From NCBI GenBank assembly GCA_946404285.1, contig CAMJDC010000007.1, positions 1-33,936 of the forward strand: a stretch of 33,936 nucleotides of DNA. Direction: 5' to 3'. The stretch's first letter is position 1. Each line of letters opens with the position of its first letter. Shown piece after piece: positions 30,301-33,936 of this stretch. The stretch is from an uncultured bacterium (GTDB lineage: Bacteria > Patescibacteriota > Gracilibacteria > Absconditabacterales > Absconditicoccaceae). The notes below the pieces were generated by a model. That model made no database searches and had not been told where the DNA came from. It saw only the letters and a list, made by a program, of their open reading frames with translations. A program made the translations under genes and the position numbers.

Positions 30301-31976
30301 TCTACAAATGGATCATATCTGCTTCATCATCGAAAAATCTCGCTGATTGTCATTATATCTTTTCTCGCATTTGAACAATCTGCTATGTCAGAATCTCCTT
30401 CTTGTGGGGAATCTTCGGGAGATATTCAATAATCAATTATTTCGTTTGCTGATGTATATAAAACTCATGGATTAGCATAATTGTATGTATCATCTGAAAG
30501 ATTTTCATCATCATTTGATGCTGACCAAGTGACGATAGGTCAGTTTTCAGTCAAAATTTTATGAAACGATACTCCATAGTCATCTCTTTTATTTACTCGA
30601 TATTCATGTGCGTAGAATGAATCAACCTTTTCTCATGAGAGAAGTAAAGAAATCTGAATTTCATCCGTGTCTGAAATAGAAAACTGTGGATAGTTTCACT
30701 CATTAAGTAAAATGTTTACGTTTCAACTAAAATCAAACATTTCATTTGAATCAGCGATAATTAAGAAATCGTTTGCTGGAATTTGTATATTTTGATAGAT
30801 ATAATTCGTTTTATCGTCTGAAAATATATGTCATGAAAGTTCCATATCTCAAAGAAAATCTTTATCTCAAATATTGAAAATTTCTATCCATTCATCTTCA
30901 TCATCGTAGAAAACTTCGGAAATAATTAAGTTAAAATCTGAATTTTCTCACGTTATGTTTCAAGTTCATGTTTCATCTCCAATTCAAGAATCATTTCAAG
31001 TTCAAGTTTGATCTCAACTTCATGGAATGTTTGAGTCTCACGTTCAAATTCAAGTATTATCTCATGTTCAAGGATTTTCTCAAGTTCATGAATTATCTCA
31101 ATTGTAAGGATAGTCTGATGGTCAATTTCATATCCATGGATTTCAACTTTTTATGATTATTTTTCATGGATTAGCTATAAAATTTCATGTAATATTGAAA
31201 GTATCATCTGTTGTTGTGATTTGAATTTCTCGTCAGTTGTCGTAAATTCTTTGGAAAGTTGGACGTGGTTTGTTTGTTGGAATTTGATTATTACTAACTG
31301 TAGATTTCTCTACATTGAACGTATCTATTTCAATTCATGAATATATCAGACTAACTGAAATTTCATCTGAATCTGCAATATTAAATCATGCGTTATTTAC
31401 TGATAAAATTTCGTCATTAATTAATCAAATTTCTGTTTTATCTGCTAGAATTATTGAGGAATATGCGGAAATGTTCAAATTTTTAGTATATAATGAAGAT
31501 TTGGCTCATGAAAGACTTAATTTTCAAGAAAAATCTTTATTGGAAAGGTTTGTAATCTCTATTCGTTCTGTAGTTCAAAGTCGGTAAATTTCGGAGATGA
31601 TTAGGTTTGGTGTGTCTATGTTCTGCAATTCGATTTCATCTTGTCATTCTGAACAAAGTGAAAAATTCATGAATATATTGTCATCAACCCTCTCGTCACT
31701 TTGCGACACTCCACCCGTCAGTGGAGAAATTTCGCTCCCTGTTAGGGGAGCCGCCGAAGGCTGAGGGGTTGCTTCAAGATCTCACTGTCATTCTGAGTGT
31801 AACGAAGAATCTTGTGTGTTTGTATTCATTTCTCACATAAGATCCTTCACTTCATTTCATTCCGTTCAAGATGACAAATTATTAAGGGTCACCTCCAATT
31901 CTTGAGCAATACTTAAATTAAAAATAAGAGGAAAAAAAGATAATCGTAAAGCTACGACTAAGCGAAGTTTTTTCAT
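27390..31976 (-). CDS. giant exported protein with lamin-tail domains and a staphylococcal-nuclease domain, 1528 aa
   Basis: Signal peptide MKKLRLVVALRLSFFPLIFNLSIA. Residues about 34-111 are encoded by palindromic repeats. Then lamin-tail (LTD)-like beta domains begin with LIISEIYRLGTTERIEITN (about 124), LIISEVFYDDEDEWIEIFN (about 346), TISEIFRGGSRYDPFVEF (about 540), IIDINYDPEGSDSGNETITI (about 875) and IKISNVIYNPDGSDSGNEIV (about 1135). A Gly-rich linker at 293-343 separates the first two. The thermonuclease domain (about 960-1105) has VYSVIDGDTFRYR, VRLLGVDAPESN, CFGKEAKNYL, DAYGRMLAYVYLNGKLVN and EGYAKEYTYK, which keep the family Asp/Arg/Glu pattern. A helical C-terminus ends NSELEWLGG. 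Likely an extracellular DNase. It starts 27 nt after murG, so probably cotranscribed. Confidence 0.88.
30948..31100 (-). repeat. TGA-rich imperfect repeat encoding a glycine linker
   Basis: 51 codons contain 17 glycines, 16 of them TGA. The product repeats units such as DNTGIGTG, DQTGTG and DETGTG. On the DNA this is an imperfect hexamer-like repeat (TTCAAG/TTCATG on the plus strand). It separates the first lamin-tail domain from the second. Confidence 0.85.
31643..31875. repeat. palindromic elements inside the giant nuclease gene
   Basis: 31787-31875 is a full GTCATTCTGA element (right end GTTCAAGATGAC). 31643-31663 is a partial left end (GTCATTCTGAACAAAGTGAA). Between them are GC-rich blocks of the second family (CCTCTCGTCACTTTGCGACA, CACCCGTCAGTGGAG, CTCCCTGTTAGGGGAG, GCCGCCGAAGGCTGAGGGG). 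All are read in frame as residues about 34-111 of the protein. Confidence 0.82.
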
Positions 31977-32003
31977 TTTTTAATGAAAATATGTAAGTAA
32001 AAA

Positions 32004-33110
32004 TTATTTCAATATTTCATTTAATATTGTATGTTTAGCTTTTCAAATTTCTTTATGAATATCTGTTAAAATTTCTAGCTTATGATAATCTTTGAGTGAA
32101 ATAAGAGCATCATGTAAATCTTGTGTCGTAGTTGGTTTAGATTGTTCAACCATAATGTCGTTAAAATTTTTTACATACCGTTCAGCATTAAGTTTCTGGT
32201 CGTGTGTTCGAGGTATTGGAACTATGATACTTTTCAGATTAAATAATTTTTGTTCTGCAAGTGAAGTAGTTCATCCACGAGTGAGAGAAATATCGCAGTG
32301 CTGGTATAAAATTCACATATCGTATTGCGAAAGAAAGTCATATGTTGTAACGGAAGGAAACTCTTTAAAAATTTGTTTGAGGTCTTCGTTTAGTTTTCCA
32401 AGGATTATGTGATAATGGAATGATTCACGTAAGGCTTTATTCTCTTTGAGTAAATCAGCCAAACATTCATAAAGTTTTTTGGAACCTTGGGATCATCACA
32501 TTACGAGAATGGATGGCTTTCCATCTTTTTTTTCAGCTTTTAGATAATTTGTTAATTCTGAATTTGAATTTCAGGTTGGAACTATTTCATCAGATAATAT
32601 TTGTCCGACCACGATAGCTCATGGAAAAACTCAGTCAAATCCGCAAAATGATTGTTTGGAGAACTTATTTCAGATTCTGTTTACTAATCATGGTTTCACA
32701 TCTGATTCGTGAACATAAATTGGTTTACACAAAAATCTTGCAGCAAAAACTACTGGTAAAGCCACATATCATCATTTACAAAAAACTACATCAGTTTTAG
32801 ACTTTCGTAGGTAGAATATTGATTGAAAAAATCATCCTGCAAAAAGAAACAAATCTCTGATATTTTTTAGGCGAGATTTTAGAGGAGTCTCCCTACGCCA
32901 TTTTCATGATAAAATAGAAATAAATCTGACTTTATCTCAAAATTTTGCTGCTGTTTCTTGTTCTAGTGAATTTTTTGATCAGAATCGGATTATTTCTTTG
33001 ACTTGATCTGAATATTTTGGCTCTGAAATTATAGTTTCGATTAGAGATTTAATAGGAAAAACGTGTCATCCCGTTCCACCTCAAGCCATAACTATTGTCT
33101 TCTTTTTCAT
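32004..33110 (-). CDS. murG: MurG, lipid II synthase (N-acetylglucosaminyltransferase), 368 aa
   Basis: Transfers GlcNAc from UDP-GlcNAc to lipid I to give lipid II at the inner face of the membrane. Glycosyltransferase family 28 motifs: MAGGGTGGHVFPIKSLIE (residues 8-25, the family GGTGGH loop with two TGA glycines), GGYVALPVVFAARF, PIYVHESDVKPGLVNRI, VMGGSQGSKKLYE (donor-binding loop) and CDISLTRGGTTSLAEQ. Length matches the family (about 350-370). TAA stop. It is followed after 27 nt by the giant nuclease gene and preceded by its own promoter with an inverted repeat. Confidence 0.95.
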
Positions 33111-33120
33111 TATTTCAAAG

Positions 33121-33155
33121 TAGACATTGTTAAATACAGTGTCTAGTATTGTCAA
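33121..33155 (-). promoter_or_regulatory. murG promoter with inverted repeat
   Basis: Minus strand: TTGACA (33150-33155), 16-bp spacer, TTAACA (33128-33133). TAGACA (33121-33126) and TGTCTA (33140-33145) form a perfect inverted repeat that overlaps the -10 box, so it may be an operator. Confidence 0.5.
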
Positions 33156-33223
33156 TTTATGTAAAAAATTCAAGAGGAAGATTCAGAAAATGAATTAAAA
33201 TTATAATATTTTCTAACTATGTT

Positions 33224-33936
33224 CTATTTTAAAATATTTAGATTTTCAAAAGCATCTTTAGCTGTAGAATAACTTCATCAATTACTTGATAATGTTACAG
33301 ATTTTCATGTAGATTGTGTTATTATAGGGATAATATCATCGATTATTGGAGTAAAATAAAATACTCTACTTTTTCGTAGATTATAATCATTTGATTTTCA
33401 ATTATTTAATTTTTCTTTTTCTTTTTTTATTTTTTTCTGTACTCAGTCTCGATTATAACTGTTTATTTTTCATCAAAATAAAATTGTAACAGCTGATGGA
33501 ATAGCGTCTTTTATAATATTGAAAAATCCATTATAAATTATTTTTACATTATTGTCAGATAAATCTAGTGTTACTGCATTTCAATTTTGTTTTATTATAT
33601 TATTTTTGATTAAAGAGGTAATTAAAGAAGATTTAGCCATTATTTTATTAAAATCTATTTTTCATGTATATTTTCCTAATTCCGAATCATTTGAAAAATT
33701 ATCCCAAACTTTTTTTAGTCATGATTCAACTCATGACTTTAATAAAGCCTCCTTTATTTCTACTTTTTGTTTACCATTTTCTGGTGCTTGTGGGTTTGTA
33801 CCATTATTAGGTTGATTTACTTGTGGAGTTTCAGTAGTTTGTGGTGGTTGATTTGTTTGATTATCGGTAGATTGCTGTGGTTGATTTGTTTGTCATGGTG
33901 TTATTGGTACAAATCGTTCATTTTTATATAGTTCTA
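33224..33936 (-). CDS. unknown protein, N-terminus outside the window
   Basis: About 237 C-terminal residues are present, ending in TAG. The visible start is a Pro/Gln/Thr/Asn-rich linker (TNQPQQSTDNQTNQPPQTTE), then a charged part (KQKVEIKEALLKSGVESGLKKVWDN), then a domain with VTLDLSDNNVKIIYNGFFNI and VTILFGGKINSYNRDGVQKK and a basic stretch, ending STAKDAFENLNILK. No family recognised. The linker suggests a multidomain protein, perhaps exported or wall-associated like its neighbours. Continues beyond 33936. Confidence 0.7.

Overview
The window reads as a chromosomal segment of a Patescibacteria/CPR bacterium that uses genetic code 25 (UGA = glycine), so Candidatus Gracilibacteria (BD1-5) or Absconditabacteria (SR1). 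The DNA is AT-rich. Under the standard code almost every gene breaks into short pieces. With TGA read as Gly they become 26 full or edge-truncated proteins in recognisable families. The clearest test is ribosomal protein S12 at the left edge: TGA falls exactly on its invariant glycines (RGG, LPG, VRG). Of the 25 stop codons I can place, 20 are TAA, 5 are TAG and none is TGA. I saw few convincing Shine-Dalgarno sequences. Sigma70-type promoters with 16-17 bp spacers precede many genes.

Layout. 1-5342 (minus): rpsL (partial) and two exported SLH-type surface proteins, the second with InlB-like repeats, separated by a structured RNA candidate and GC-rich palindromes. 5448-8221: hflX (minus), then a small membrane protein and a Fe-S PD-(D/E)XK nuclease (plus). 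8271-12734 (minus): a type IV secretion-type cluster of VirB4 ATPase, a multi-pass membrane protein and a protein with three pilin-like membrane modules. 12949-14847 (minus): tRNA-Leu(CAA), two small cytosolic proteins and a PriA-like protein without its ATPase motifs. 15032-17025: a DUF2461 protein, a coiled-coil protein and a DUF559 endonuclease. 17312-20518 (minus): a 1068-aa S-layer-like protein with a strong promoter and long leader. 20519-21451: a 933-bp intergenic region with hairpins, a 28-bp palindrome and an operator-like array. 21452-24299 (plus): a HigA-like regulator, two small related membrane proteins flanking ksgA/rsmA, and a coiled-coil protein. 24557-33936 (minus): rimO, an L,D-transpeptidase, a 1528-aa exported lamin-tail/staphylococcal-nuclease protein, murG and a partial unknown gene.

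Main discovery. Palindromic mobile-type repeats (ends GTCATTCTGA...TCAGAATGAC, some with other palindromes nested inside) occur between genes but also lie in frame inside three protein genes: rimO, the HigA-like regulator and the giant exported nuclease. In rimO and the nuclease gene the element carries several TGA triplets in the reading frame. These would be stops in the standard code but are glycines here, so the altered code makes the element passable by ribosomes. This suggests that UGA reassignment enlarges the set of tolerated insertions and lets palindromic repeats become new protein segments.

Functionally the segment leans toward the cell surface: S-layer and SLH proteins, peptidoglycan synthesis and cross-linking (MurG, L,D-transpeptidase), an exported DNase and a type IV secretion-type machine. 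This suits a small host-attached bacterium that scavenges nucleic acid, but that lifestyle is inference.
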